64,000 bases of DNA from Caballeronia peredens (GCA_001544595.2 FCOH02000008.1:62001-126000), one strand, 5' to 3'; positions 1 to 8,393 are shown, counted from the first letter of the stretch. Notes: generated from the sequence alone by a model not told the origin. Made by a program: numbers and translations.

Positions 1-203
1 CCTGCATCGAGCAGCAGTTTGCAGATGGCAGGCTTGTTTCGAGTTGCCGACAACATTAGAGGCGTCAAACCGTTTCGGTCGCGGGCGTTGAGATCGTCGC
101 CTCGGTCGATGTGAATCTGAATGGCGCTCTCGATCCCAGCCATCACGGCTATTCTTAAAAACCGGCTGAGAGGCCGAGCACTAGCGACGCTCGTGTCGTT
201 CAC
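1..203 (-). CDS. Ankyrin-repeat protein, N-terminal part (runs off window)
   Basis: This is a partial gene entering from the left edge. A GTG at 203 preceded by a strong Shine-Dalgarno (AGGGGGAG) opens a frame that begins VNDTSVASARPLSRFLR and contains one clear ankyrin unit: a variable N-terminal helix, then NARDRNGLTPLM, helix, and CKLLLDAG. Ankyrin repeats bind other proteins, so a regulatory or adaptor role is likely, but nothing in the visible 67 residues shows the partner. An internal ATG at 143 is the alternative start. The GTG is preferred because of its ribosome site and because the intervening residues read as normal protein. The C-terminal domains lie outside the window, so the full function cannot be named. 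Confidence 0.7.
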   Translation of the reverse strand, partial: MNDTSVASARPLSRFLRIAVMAGIESAIQIHIDRGDDLNARDRNGLTPLMLSATRNKPAICKLLLDA

Positions 204-1030
204 GCGCGCGTCTCCCCCTGGGCCGCTCCGTTGACCGCCTCTCCCAGTTGCCGGAGGGGCACCCAAAATATTTTTATCATTGTTAGGAGGTGGTCGTGGC
301 CAGACAGCTCTGATGTCCCGTTGGCCATATTGGCTCTGTCGAGTTTGTATCGAAGGGAATTCTACAGGAGATAACTAAGGCCGAAATGGCTTCGAGAATC
401 AAACACTCGACCTACGGCTTAAGATGCATCAGAGCACATCCTCAAGCCCTTTCCGATCGGGTCAGATTCAATAGCTTCCGAGAAGGCCCGGCTCGGCTGC
501 TTGTTGCGCCCCCCCGCTTCGCACTCACTGTTGATGGGCCGGTGTTCAGAGCGGAAGCAAGGACTGTTCGGCTCAGATGGAGCTTTCACGCAGAGCACGG
601 ATCTTCGCCGCATCGTACTCGGGCACTGCCCCCTTGCATGAGAGCGTCACGACTCCCATCGCGAGTCGTGGCCAGCGAGTAGATCCTCGGCAGGCTGTCA
701 GCACGACAACCGGCGAACCGGGCCTCAAATGTCCGCTTACCCGGCAAAGTCTTTCAGACTGAGGCACTTGACGTTTTTAGTACGCGTTTTAGTACACATG
801 CATAAACTCGAATCCAGTAAGTATCTGTACCGGTGCATCTTTTGCTGCGCTTGATCGCTTCTGCATTGCAAGGTACGCCTAAACGTCGTCAAACCTTCCC
901 GACATACGCTTCGCGCACGTCGAGAGATTGCGATGATGCTGCCGACACGACCACCGTACTGAAGTTACCTGGATAGCCTCCATCAGGGCGACACGGTATA
1001 GTCTCGCCGAAATATCTTCGGGGGCAGACA
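204..1030. other. Gene-poor interval between ankyrin gene and IS66
   Basis: I see no convincing gene here. Short open frames exist on both strands, but none has a good ribosome site plus a recognisable family. One minus-strand piece near 573-659 contains PEYDAAKIRALRE, which resembles the N-terminus of a HigA-type XRE antitoxin, but it stops at once and would be only a remnant. Base composition is less GC-rich than the core genes. The right end (about 840-1030) was the original upstream region of the lipoprotein gene now at 4006 and still carries its presumed ribosome site, GGGGG, just before the duplicated ATG. Confidence 0.5.
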
Positions 1031-1037
1031 ATGAAAA
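1030..1037. repeat. Left copy of IS66 8-bp target-site duplication
   Basis: The bases AATGAAAA directly precede the left terminal inverted repeat and recur directly after the right one at 4005-4012. Eight bp is the usual duplication length for IS66-family transposition. This copy contains the original ATG start codon of the lipoprotein gene together with its native upstream region. Confidence 0.92.
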
Positions 1038-1066
1038 GTATCCGTCAGCGCAACCCGTCTTGATGG
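1038..1066 (+). repeat. IS66 left terminal inverted repeat
   Basis: It starts GTATCCGTCAGCG and pairs with the reverse complement of 3976-4004 with about 24 of 29 positions identical. The leading GTA matches the conserved tip of IS66 ends. Confidence 0.9.
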
Positions 1067-1116
1067 TCCGCGTGCATGATGCGAAGGTTTCGCCATCGTA
1101 GTGATGGAGTGATGCG

Positions 1117-1536
1117 ATGGACGACGACGTGATGGGGCGAGCTGTCGTGCGAACGGGCGCTCGGCGCCCTCGCCAAGGCGAGGCATTCTGGCGAGAGATG
1201 GTCGCCGCATGGAAGATGAGTGGCGTTGGCACTCGGCGCTTCTGTCGCGAACAGGGTCTTGCCGTCAGCACTTTTGGATTGTGGCGCAAGAAGTTTACGG
1301 GCGAGACGCCTGCAACGAGTCCGCTGGCCGTGACGGCCGACGCCGCGTTCGTCATTGCTCGCCTCGAAGGTGAGCCTGCGGCGACACCATCATCTGCGTC
1401 GGCCGATACGTCATCATCGTCGACGCGTGATCGCGTGACGTTATCGATCGCCGGCGTTCGCATCGAAATGAGTGGCGTGCATGCCGAGCGCATCGTGCGC
1501 TTCGTGCTTGGCCAGCTTGGCGGTGCACGGTGCTGA
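1117..1536 (+). CDS. tnpA: IS66 transposition accessory protein TnpA
   Basis: This is the first gene of the IS66 element (139 aa). Residues about 24-60 form the helix-turn-helix typical of IS66 OrfA, with FWREMVAAWK, RFCREQGL and STFGLWRKKF as landmarks. The C-terminal half contains a low-complexity Ser/Ala stretch and the VTLSIAGVRIEMSG segment common in this family. It is thought to help the transposase bind DNA. Its stop overlaps the GTG start of tnpB (GTGCTGA), so the two are probably translationally coupled. The ATG at 1117 lies about 50 bp inside the element end. Confidence 0.93.
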   Translation: MDDDVMGRAVVRTGARRPRQGEAFWREMVAAWKMSGVGTRRFCREQGLAVSTFGLWRKKFTGETPATSPLAVTADAAFVIARLEGEPAATPSSASADTSSSSTRDRVTLSIAGVRIEMSGVHAERIVRFVLGQLGGARC

Positions 1537-1877
1537 TCGCCGCTGATGTTCGGGCCTACATCTGCCGCGAGCCGGTCGACATGCGCAAGTCGATCGACAC
1601 TCTGTCGTATCTGGTCGAACCGCTGCTTGCGCAGAAGCCGGCTTCGGGCAACTTGTTCGTGTTCGTCGGGCGTGACCGCACGAAGGTGAAGTGCCTCTAT
1701 TGGGACCGTACCGGATTCGCGCTTTGGTACAAACGACTTGAACACGGACATTTCCCATCACCGGCCTCGCTCGCACAACGCGGCTTCACGCTTGCGGAAC
1801 TCAATGCGTGGCTCGAAGGTATTGAGATTCCGGCGCGCGAGCCTCATCGCGCCGTCGCGGTGACGCGCGTGGCTTAA
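1530..1877 (+). CDS. tnpB: IS66 accessory protein TnpB (Orf2)
   Basis: This 115-aa protein has the IS66 Orf2 signature: YICREPVDMRKSID near the N-terminus, then LFVFVGRDRTKVKCLYWD and FALWYKRLEHG, ending with the LAELNAWLEGI segment. Length and motif order match complete family members. It starts at a GTG overlapping the last 7 bp of tnpA. Its exact biochemical role is unknown, although IS66 transposition depends on it in related elements. Confidence 0.95.
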   Translation: MLIAADVRAYICREPVDMRKSIDTLSYLVEPLLAQKPASGNLFVFVGRDRTKVKCLYWDRTGFALWYKRLEHGHFPSPASLAQRGFTLAELNAWLEGIEIPAREPHRAVAVTRVA

Positions 1878-1940
1878 ACGCTGCCCTGAATCGTGCACAG
1901 CGCTCACCGAAGCTTGTAAACGTCGCGCGAGTTGGGCATC

Positions 1941-3464
1941 ATGGTTGACATGCTGCCCGCCGCCGTCACTGCCGGGGATCTGCCACTGGAGCTCGAGGCC
2001 CTGCAAGCCTTTGCACTCGAACAGAATCGGCTCGCGTGCGTGTTGTGGGAGCAACTGGAGAGCCTTCAGCATCAGATCGCGCAGCTCAATCGCGCTCGCT
2101 TCGGCGCGAGTTCCGAGCGCCTGGCGGGTCAGGCCGAGCTGTTCGACGCCGCCACAGATATTCCCGTTCCTCCCGAGCCCGCGAAGGTTCAAGTCACAGG
2201 GCACACCCGGAAAGGACGCCCCGCGTTGCCAAAGGACTTGCCACGCACGCGCATCGAATATGACCTGAGCGACGAACAGAAGGCCGCATTCGACGCGCTT
2301 GAGCGCATCGGCGAAGAGCGTAGCGAGACGCTGCATTACGAGCCGTCAAGGCTCACGGTCATCGAACACATCCGCTTCAAGTATGCAGCGAAGAAGGATG
2401 GCGAGTCGACCATCGTGACGGCGAGCGCTCAGCCCTCGCCGCTGCCCAAGAGCAATGCGAGCGCGAGTCTGCTCGCGAACATCCTGGTCAACACCTACGT
2501 TGATCATCTGCCATTGAATCGGCAAGAGATGCGCTATGCGCGCCGTGGAATTCACCTGCCGCGAGCCACGCTGTGCGAATGGAAGTTAGCCGCAGCAGAA
2601 TTGCTTGGCGTGCTTATGCCTCCGCTGCGTGCGCACCAGTTGCAGGCGCCTCGCATGCACGTCGACGACACGACACTGCCTTTGCTTGAGAAGGGCCGTA
2701 AGACCACCCGCACTGCTCGATTATGGGGCTATCTGGGTGCGGGCCAACGCGAGGAGAACGGCGTTTGGGTCGATCACCCTCCGGCGGTCGTGTTCGAGTT
2801 CGCTGAATCGCGCGCGGGCTCGCATCCGCAGGGTTACCTAAAAACTTACAAAGGCTATTTGCAGGCCGACGCATACAGCGGGCACGAGGCCCTCTACGAA
2901 ACCGGCGACATCATCGCGGTCGGTTGTTGGGCGCATTGCCGCCGTCGGTTCTTTGAAATCGCCAAGACCCAAAGCAAGCCGGGACTCGCGGCACAGGCGC
3001 TGCAATGGATCGCCCAGCTATACGCAATAGAGTCGCGAATCAACCATCAGACCCCTGACCGCAAATATGCGGCGCGGCAAGCTGAGGCCTTACCGGTGCT
3101 TGCAAAGTTCCGGCAATGGCTGGAAGGCAACGTCATTGGCTTGCCGACTCAGGCACCCCTCGCCAAAGCGTTTGGCTACGCGTTGCGTCATTGGCAAGCG
3201 CTGATTCGCTACACAGAGAGCGGAGTTCTGTTACCGGACAACAACGCGTTGGAACGGCAGATCCGGCCGATTGCTCTTGGAAGAGTCAACTGGACGTTCG
3301 CGGGCTCCCCGCGAGGCGCTCGTGCGACGGCCACCATGTATTCATTGCTCGGGACGGCTCGCTTAAACGGTTTCGAACCGTATGCATGGCTGAAGGAAAC
3401 ACTGGAAAAGTTGCCGTCGTATCCCGTCAATCGCGTGCATGAACTGCTGCCGCTTGCCCACTAA
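1941..3464 (+). CDS. tnpC: IS66 DDE transposase TnpC
   Basis: This is the catalytic transposase (507 aa from this ATG; a TTG nine bases upstream is an alternative start). An N-terminal leucine-rich/coiled segment (QLESLQHQIAQLNRARFG) and a GHTRKGRPALP linker precede the DDE domain. The presumed catalytic residues are D242 or D243 (MHVDDTTLP), D310 (LQADAYSG) and E438 (NNALERQIRP). The CWAHCRRRF segment lies between the second D and the E, as in other IS66 transposases. The C-terminus has the TARLNGFEPYAWL tail. Nothing is truncated. It follows tnpB by 63 bp with no strong ribosome site. Confidence 0.95.
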   Translation: MVDMLPAAVTAGDLPLELEALQAFALEQNRLACVLWEQLESLQHQIAQLNRARFGASSERLAGQAELFDAATDIPVPPEPAKVQVTGHTRKGRPALPKDLPRTRIEYDLSDEQKAAFDALERIGEERSETLHYEPSRLTVIEHIRFKYAAKKDGESTIVTASAQPSPLPKSNASASLLANILVNTYVDHLPLNRQEMRYARRGIHLPRATLCEWKLAAAELLGVLMPPLRAHQLQAPRMHVDDTTLPLLEKGRKTTRTARLWGYLGAGQREENGVWVDHPPAVVFEFAESRAGSHPQGYLKTYKGYLQADAYSGHEALYETGDIIAVGCWAHCRRRFFEIAKTQSKPGLAAQALQWIAQLYAIESRINHQTPDRKYAARQAEALPVLAKFRQWLEGNVIGLPTQAPLAKAFGYALRHWQALIRYTESGVLLPDNNALERQIRPIALGRVNWTFAGSPRGARATATMYSLLGTARLNGFEPYAWLKETLEKLPSYPVNRVHELLPLAH

Positions 3465-3478
3465 CTACCCCGACATTC

Positions 3479-3967
3479 ATGGACATCTTGGACTCCCTTC
3501 GGCAGGCGCCCAGCGCCGAGTTGTATCGCCTATATCTGACCATCGGCAAAATGCTCGATGACCCCCGACGCATTCTCGAAGTCCGTCAACGACTGCACAT
3601 TGGGATGACCGTCAGATACATCGGTGACAATCCGTTGGGACCGCCTTTGGAAGGCACTGTCACCGAGCTGCGACATACGCAAGCGGTCATACAGGACAAC
3701 GTGACTCACCGCCGATGGGCAGTGTTGTATGCGGCGATTCTCCTCGATGCCACCGCAGCCCCAACTCAAAAGGAAGCGCCGCCACCTCGCTCGCGCCCCG
3801 AAGAGTTCTTCATTGGCGACACCGTGGGATTCACCGACAAACATCTTAACGAGCGTGTTGGCACCGTCGTCAGACTCAATGCGAAAACGGCGTCCATCGC
3901 CGTGACAGATTCCGAAGGACACTGGCGCGTCTCGTACGGTCTACTGCGGAAAATCCTCGATATCTGA
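3479..3967 (+). CDS. IS66 passenger protein with tandem SH3/KOW-like repeats
   Basis: This 162-aa gene lies 14 bp after tnpC and ends 37 bp before the IS end, so it belongs to the mobile element. It has no transposase features. After an N-terminal helical segment (DSLRQAPSAELYRLY) come two similar units, about residues 40-88 (IGMTVRYIGD, EGTVTELRHTQAVIQD, RRWAVLYAAI) and about 110-160 (FIGDTVGFTD, VGTVVRLNAKTASIAV, HWRVSYGLLRKI). Each reads as a small beta-barrel of the SH3/KOW or Tudor type, a fold often used to bind nucleic acid or protein. A role in helping transposition is inference. No enzyme motif is visible. Confidence 0.75.
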   Translation: MDILDSLRQAPSAELYRLYLTIGKMLDDPRRILEVRQRLHIGMTVRYIGDNPLGPPLEGTVTELRHTQAVIQDNVTHRRWAVLYAAILLDATAAPTQKEAPPPRSRPEEFFIGDTVGFTDKHLNERVGTVVRLNAKTASIAVTDSEGHWRVSYGLLRKILDI

Positions 3968-3975
3968 TTGAACTC

Positions 3976-4004
3976 CTGTCAACACGGGATGCGCTGACGC
4001 ATAC
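3976..4004 (+). repeat. IS66 right terminal inverted repeat
   Basis: Its reverse complement begins GTATGCGTCAGCG and matches the left end at 1038. It is followed at once by the second copy of the 8-bp target duplication. Confidence 0.9.
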
Positions 4005-4012
4005 AATGAAAA
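4005..4012. repeat. Right copy of IS66 8-bp target-site duplication
   Basis: AATGAAAA here repeats 1030-1037. It contains the ATG (4006-4008) of the lipoprotein gene, so the reading frame survived the insertion while its native upstream region was moved to the far side of the element. Confidence 0.92.
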
Positions 4013-5487
4013 ACGTAATCTCGTGGCTCGCTTGCATCGTGTTGTTAGCGGGTTGTGGTGGTGGTTCAAGCAGCCCCCCGACGTACACGGTTTCCGGCAC
4101 TATCGATCACCTGTCATCGTCCGGGCTGGCTTTGACCAATGGCACAACTACGCTTTCCATTGCATCCGGGGCGACCAGCTTTGCTTTTCCTGATCAGTTG
4201 CCAGATGGCACCGCTTTCCAGATTTCCGTAGCAAGCCAGCCTGCAGGCGAGAACTGCGTCGTTGCGCAGAGCGGCGGCGTGGTGGCTGCAGCGAACGTGA
4301 GCACCGTCGACGTCCAGTGCAATACGGCGATTTCCAGCCCAACCGGACTAGGCATTTATCCGGTCGCCACCGGCCCGGACGGTTTCTCGCATGCCTACGT
4401 ACCGGTGACGATGGTGGGAAACGTCCCGGTATCGATCAACGCGACCGTGGATACCGGATCGTCTGGCGTGGTGTTGAACGCGCTGGATATCTTTCCGTCG
4501 TCGATGGTGACGGTCGATGGGTTCACGTCGCCTCCTGGGGTGTCATATCCAGAAGGTATCAAGACCGTGTCATACAACGGCATCACTGTCACGAACATCG
4601 TGGTGCAGACGTATCTGAATGCCGAGGGCTCTGGAAATAACGGAAACGCCACCAGCAACTACACGAACACACCGGGCGTCTTCGCATACGGCAACATCGG
4701 CTATGCCCAGGTATCGTTCGGCGAGAACGGCAGCATGACTACGGCGGTCATTCCGGTTCTGCTCGTCTTCAAGACGCTCAACCCGGACGGAGCAGCGCTA
4801 CCGAGTTCCTTGACGACGAACATATTCGGCATAAACCCGTCGATCGCGCCGTTTTACAAGGAATATCAACGTCGCGCGCCTGGTCTTCAGACTTGCGACA
4901 CAGCGCCGAGTACATCGTTCGTGTGCGGGCTTGTGAGCCCGCTGCGATCGCTGACGTATGCGTCGAACGTCGATCCGGGGTATGTATTGAAACCGTTCAG
5001 CCTGCAGACCTGCGATATAGGGACCCCGGGAAGCTGCAAGCCGGTAGCGTCATTGCAAGTGGGCGTGAATGAGGCTGCGAAAGTGGGCTTTACCTCCTTC
5101 GATCTGAGTTGTCAGACGTTGAAGTCGCTGCTGGTGGGCGCACCGTCGATGAATATCTGCGACCAGACCGTCAGCCCATCGACGCTTAGCTTTGCGGGTA
5201 ATAGCACCGTTACCGGGGTCATCGTCAACACCGGCAATTCAGGCATGATCATGGGGACTGGTGGAGTAGCAGGCTTCCCGGCAACGATTGCCGTCGGCAC
5301 CCCGATCAGCGTCACGATGGGTCCGTCCTTCAACTACACGTTCACGGCGGGAACGGGAAACTTTGCAACCACGGTCGGTACGCCGCCTACGCTGATCAGG
5401 CCTGGGCCGACTGATATCGGCATCGGCTTTTTTTCGACACACTCGATGTTCGTCGATTACACGGCGGGTACGGAGGGATGGTTGTGA
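4006..5487 (+). CDS. Lipoprotein with retropepsin-like DTGSSG motif (DUF3443-like)
   Basis: This 493-aa exported lipoprotein has a short signal peptide ending in the lipobox LLAGC (acylated Cys17), followed by a Gly/Ser linker and an Ig-like beta segment to about residue 105. The main domain carries VDTGSSG at 149-154, the active-site signature of pepsin-like aspartyl proteases, and a second degenerate copy (VNTGNSG, N408) where the catalytic Asp is Asn. A bilobal fold with one intact and one altered half is therefore likely, and proteolytic activity is uncertain. Pairs of cysteines suggest periplasmic disulphides. IS66 inserted at its start codon, so it no longer has its own promoter or ribosome site, and expression may be lost or driven by the element. 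Confidence 0.8.
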   Translation: MKNVISWLACIVLLAGCGGGSSSPPTYTVSGTIDHLSSSGLALTNGTTTLSIASGATSFAFPDQLPDGTAFQISVASQPAGENCVVAQSGGVVAAANVSTVDVQCNTAISSPTGLGIYPVATGPDGFSHAYVPVTMVGNVPVSINATVDTGSSGVVLNALDIFPSSMVTVDGFTSPPGVSYPEGIKTVSYNGITVTNIVVQTYLNAEGSGNNGNATSNYTNTPGVFAYGNIGYAQVSFGENGSMTTAVIPVLLVFKTLNPDGAALPSSLTTNIFGINPSIAPFYKEYQRRAPGLQTCDTAPSTSFVCGLVSPLRSLTYASNVDPGYVLKPFSLQTCDIGTPGSCKPVASLQVGVNEAAKVGFTSFDLSCQTLKSLLVGAPSMNICDQTVSPSTLSFAGNSTVTGVIVNTGNSGMIMGTGGVAGFPATIAVGTPISVTMGPSFNYTFTAGTGNFATTVGTPPTLIRPGPTDIGIGFFSTHSMFVDYTAGTEGWL

Positions 5488-5723
5488 GGCGAGTTCATCT
5501 GGATTCCATAGTCAGGGTGTGCAGGTTTTCGCCGACTGATGCGATCGTGGACGAAACGTGCCAGCCCACGGAACTATGGCGCGCGAGGCACATTGTTACG
5601 CACCCGTTCGTACCGATGAGACCGTGCATCGCCGCCGCGCGCTCGTCGTCTCTTCCGGAGCCAACGAACAATTAGTTTTTCCTGACCAACCTGCACGCAG
5701 GGCATTTTCTGCGAGAAATAGAC

Positions 5724-6194
5724 TCAGACGCCCTGCGGCTTGCCGAGCTCGCGCAACTCCGCGCTGAGTTTCTCGCCCTCATCGGGCCGACCGTGATGCG
5801 CCGCCGGCGTGTTCTGGAACAGCTCGATCCGATAAGTCCCGTCGCACAGGGAAAGCAGCATCGACTGGATTGCGTTGAAGCGCGGATCGAGTTCCGTCGC
5901 GCCGCGCGGCCACATGCCCGCGGCCGCGCGCACGAGCAGCGTCTGGCCATTCGCCATGCGTCTCACTTCGCGCACTTTTGCGACGAACAGCGGCGTTGGA
6001 TGCTGCGCGAAGATCGGCTGGAGATGCGCTTCAATACACGCGCGTCCGTCGACCGTGCTTCCATCGAAGCCGACCAGGCTGCCGCGCTCTGCGAAGCGCG
6101 CCGCCATTGCGGCGGCGTCCTGCCGGTTCCAGTCTTCCAGCAAGCCGAAATAGACGCGCCGCCCGTTCGCGGTCCAGTCTTCGGCTTGGCTCAT
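5724..6194 (-). CDS. SnoaL/NTF2-like protein
   Basis: This 156-aa protein fits the small cone-shaped NTF2/SnoaL fold: an N-terminal helix with a WNRQDAAAMAARFAERGSLVGFDG segment, then DGRACIEAHLQPIFAQHP, and a final beta sheet (VREVRRMANGQTLLVRAAAG). Members of this type (SgcJ/EcaC) bind small molecules, and no catalytic residue can be assigned with confidence. Its ATG overlaps the stop of the lysE-family gene (ATGA), so the two form a translationally coupled operon on the minus strand. The substrate is unknown. Confidence 0.75.
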   Translation of the reverse strand: MSQAEDWTANGRRVYFGLLEDWNRQDAAAMAARFAERGSLVGFDGSTVDGRACIEAHLQPIFAQHPTPLFVAKVREVRRMANGQTLLVRAAAGMWPRGATELDPRFNAIQSMLLSLCDGTYRIELFQNTPAAHHGRPDEGEKLSAELRELGKPQGV

Positions 6195-6817
6195 GCCGCT
6201 TTCTTCCAGGCCGCCGCGAAGACGCCCGCGCCCATCAGGAGCGCGCCGCCCGTGCGGTTCACTGCGCGCTGTACCGACGGCTTGCGGATCGCGCGGCGCG
6301 CGCCGGACGCCAGAAGCGCATAGGCGAACGCGTTGGCGGCCGCGAGACCGACGAACGTCGCTTCGAATATCGCAATCTGCGACACGCTCGCGGCGTGCGG
6401 ATCGATGAATTGCGGCACGAAAGCGACGAAGAAAATGATGCTCTTCGGATTGAGCGTCGTGACGGCGTATGCGTGCGCCATGATGCGCCCCGTGCGCAGT
6501 TCGTCGGTGGGCTGCGCGGCGTCGGTATCGATAGCCGGCGCGCGCCACAGCTTGATGCCGAGGTAGACGAGGTAGGCCGCGCCGACCCACTTCACGATCA
6601 TGAACAATTCCGCCGACGCCGCGAGCAACACGCCGAGTCCGAGCATGGACGCGGTCATCGCGGTGAGATCGCCGAGCGCGACGCCGATAGTGGTCGCGAA
6701 CGCGTATTTGCGGCCGTGGCCGAGCGCGTACGACACGACGAGCAGCACCGTTGGGCCGGGAATCGCGACGAGAATCGCCGACGCGATCGCGAACGGCAGC
6801 CATTGAGCGAGGGTCAT
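6191..6817 (-). CDS. LysE/RhtB-family amino acid exporter
   Basis: This 208-aa inner-membrane protein has about six transmembrane helices. The family signature appears near the N-terminus (AIPGPTVLLVVSYALGHGRKYA with G-D-L following) and again at TTLNPKSIIFFVAFVPQFID. LysE/RhtB proteins export amino acids or related metabolites by proton antiport. ATG 6817 was chosen because GGAGA lies just upstream; the frame is open further upstream but without membrane-protein character. It overlaps the downstream NTF2-like gene by 4 bp. The substrate cannot be read from sequence. Confidence 0.9.
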   Translation of the reverse strand: MTLAQWLPFAIASAILVAIPGPTVLLVVSYALGHGRKYAFATTIGVALGDLTAMTASMLGLGVLLAASAELFMIVKWVGAAYLVYLGIKLWRAPAIDTDAAQPTDELRTGRIMAHAYAVTTLNPKSIIFFVAFVPQFIDPHAASVSQIAIFEATFVGLAAANAFAYALLASGARRAIRKPSVQRAVNRTGGALLMGAGVFAAAWKKAA

Positions 6818-7226
6818 TCTTGTTCTCCAGAAGTCGATGCGTCGATTTATCCACGAACGCGCGTTCGTTGCAATAGCCCGTTCAGCCAGCTTGACGGCGT
6901 GAGCAGCGTGAGCGGCGTGCGGGAAACGTTCGCCCTCGCGCGCCACGGCGTAATGCAGCGCACCAAATCGCGCCAGCGGGCAAATTGTCGCAGTCTTGCT
7001 CGCCTGAACGATGCCTTTCATTTCTCCGGAGGCATATTTTCGAATCGATTTATTCAATGCGAGCGCGCAGATTATCGTTTTGAAGCGCCGCGACATTCTG
7101 ACGTGTTGCAACCGCACACAACATATGCTTGCAAGTTCGTCGCACTCATCTAGCATGAGTTTTGCGGTCAGCCGCTTTTAAATACGTAGCTAATTCCGAA
7201 ACGATATTCGTTTGGAGGCGAAATAC

Positions 7227-7571
7227 ATGAAGAAACGCGCCAGTGCTCTCTTCGCGATGATGGGTTTGTTCGCGCTCGTATCCACAGCGCAAGCCCAGGA
7301 CAGCGTTATTCAGCCTCAGCAGACGTTCACCTTCCGGCCCAACTCGTATGGCTGCTTGTCCAAGGACAAGTTCGATTCGGCCGACCAGCACGCGAGAGCC
7401 GGCGAGCATCAGAAAATGCAGCAGTATTTCGAAGGCTTCGAATGCATTTCGACTCCGGTCGAATCGCATTTTCGCGTCGTGCGCGTAGTCGGGCACGATG
7501 TCGAATTCGTCAATGCCTCGAACAACGATACGCAAGGCATGTGGACCGCCGATCGATTCATCGATCAATAA
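7227..7571 (+). CDS. Small secreted protein of unknown function
   Basis: This 114-aa protein has a clean Sec signal peptide (MKKRASALFAMMGLFALVSTAQA, cleaved before QDSV). The mature part of about 90 residues contains two cysteines that could form a disulphide (YGCLSK and FECIST), and ends in a beta-rich segment (HFRVVRVVGHDVEFVNA). I do not recognise the family. ATG 7227 is preferred over TTG 7212 because GGAGGCG lies at proper distance upstream. It stands alone between divergent and co-directional neighbours, and a perfect 12-bp inverted repeat follows it. Confidence 0.7.
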   Translation: MKKRASALFAMMGLFALVSTAQAQDSVIQPQQTFTFRPNSYGCLSKDKFDSADQHARAGEHQKMQQYFEGFECISTPVESHFRVVRVVGHDVEFVNASNNDTQGMWTADRFIDQ

Positions 7572-7603
7572 CGCGTTTCGACGCGTAATACTTATCGTGT
7601 AGT

Positions 7604-7628
7604 CCGGCGCGATTTTAAATCGCGCCGG
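7604..7628 (+). terminator. Palindrome after small secreted protein, possible terminator
   Basis: CCGGCGCGATTT and AAATCGCGCCGG form a 12-bp perfect stem around one T. There is no long U-run after it, so it may act as an mRNA 3' stabiliser rather than a classic intrinsic terminator. Confidence 0.5.
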
Positions 7629-7838
7629 CATTTCGATTTGGCCGCAAATTAATCGCCGGCCGAAATTGCGCGTTATGCCGCGCGACGGGTCGCTCGTCCG
7701 CGCGTCGTTTCGTCTCGCCATCTCCATCGATTCGCCGCACAATGTCGCTTTCGTGCGCGACGGATCGCGCCGCATCGATCCTTCAGCCGTACCGCTCAAC
7801 TCTTATTCGCCGGCCCATGCGCCGGCCATCGACGCTGA

Positions 7839-8390
7839 ATGGCTCTCAAATCTACGATTTACAAGGCAGACCTCCAGATTGCCGACATGGATCGCCACTA
7901 CTACGGCGATCATTCCCTGACCATCGCCCGCCATCCGTCCGAGACGGACGAGCGGATGATGATGCGCGTCGCCGCATTCGGCCTCTTCGCCGATGAGCGT
8001 CTGGAGTTCTGCAAGGGACTGTCGGACACGGACGAGCCGGATCTCTGGCAGAAGGATCTCACCGGGCAGATTCAGACGTGGATCGAAGTGGGCCAGCCCG
8101 ACGAGCGGCGCATCTCGAAGGCGAGCGGCCGCTCTGAGCGCGTGATCGTGATCGCGTATGCGGGCAGGACGGCGGACATCTGGTGGCAGGGCGTGAAGAG
8201 CAAAGTCGAACGGCTGCAGAACGTGACGGTCTGGTCGGTCGCGGATGGCACGGCCGAAGCGCTCGGCAAGATGGCCGAACGGACGATGCGCTTGCAGTTG
8301 ATGGTGCAGGACGGCGACGTATCGCTGAGCAGCGAAAAGGTCGATGCCGTCCCGATTCGCTGGAGCGTGCTGAAGGCCGGCGCGGCCTGA
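7839..8390 (+). CDS. yaeQ: YaeQ family protein
   Basis: This 183-aa protein matches YaeQ throughout: MALKSTIYKADLQIADMDR at the start, the HPSETDERMMMRVAAF segment, EPDLWQKDLTG and WIEVGQPDERRI, and the late KVERLQNVTVW motif. YaeQ has a PD-(D/E)XK nuclease-like fold, but its cellular task is not established; E. coli YaeQ was once linked to RfaH compensation. Length is full. The ATG at 7839 starts the family's standard N-terminus. The next gene is convergent. Confidence 0.93.
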   Translation: MALKSTIYKADLQIADMDRHYYGDHSLTIARHPSETDERMMMRVAAFGLFADERLEFCKGLSDTDEPDLWQKDLTGQIQTWIEVGQPDERRISKASGRSERVIVIAYAGRTADIWWQGVKSKVERLQNVTVWSVADGTAEALGKMAERTMRLQLMVQDGDVSLSSEKVDAVPIRWSVLKAGAA

Positions 8391-8393
8391 TCG

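Larger units (their letters stand above)
1038..4004 (+). mobile_element. Complete IS66-family insertion sequence, 2967 bp
   Basis: The ends are inverted repeats. The left begins GTATCCGTCAGCGCAACCCG, and the reverse complement of the right begins GTATGCGTCAGCGCATCCCG; they match at 23 of the first 26 positions. The element is flanked by an 8-bp direct repeat (AATGAAAA). Inside, all on the plus strand, are tnpA, tnpB and tnpC in the family's standard order plus a fourth, non-transposase gene. All frames are open and the catalytic residues are present, so it looks recently inserted and potentially active. It sits exactly on the start codon of the next gene. Confidence 0.95.

Noticed and set aside
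386..682. 98-codon plus-strand frame near the left end
   Set aside because: No ribosome site, no family, and overlapping frames on both strands of similar length.
5478..5675. 65-codon frame overlapping the end of the lipoprotein gene
   Set aside because: Overlaps the end of the lipoprotein gene, no ribosome site and no recognisable sequence.
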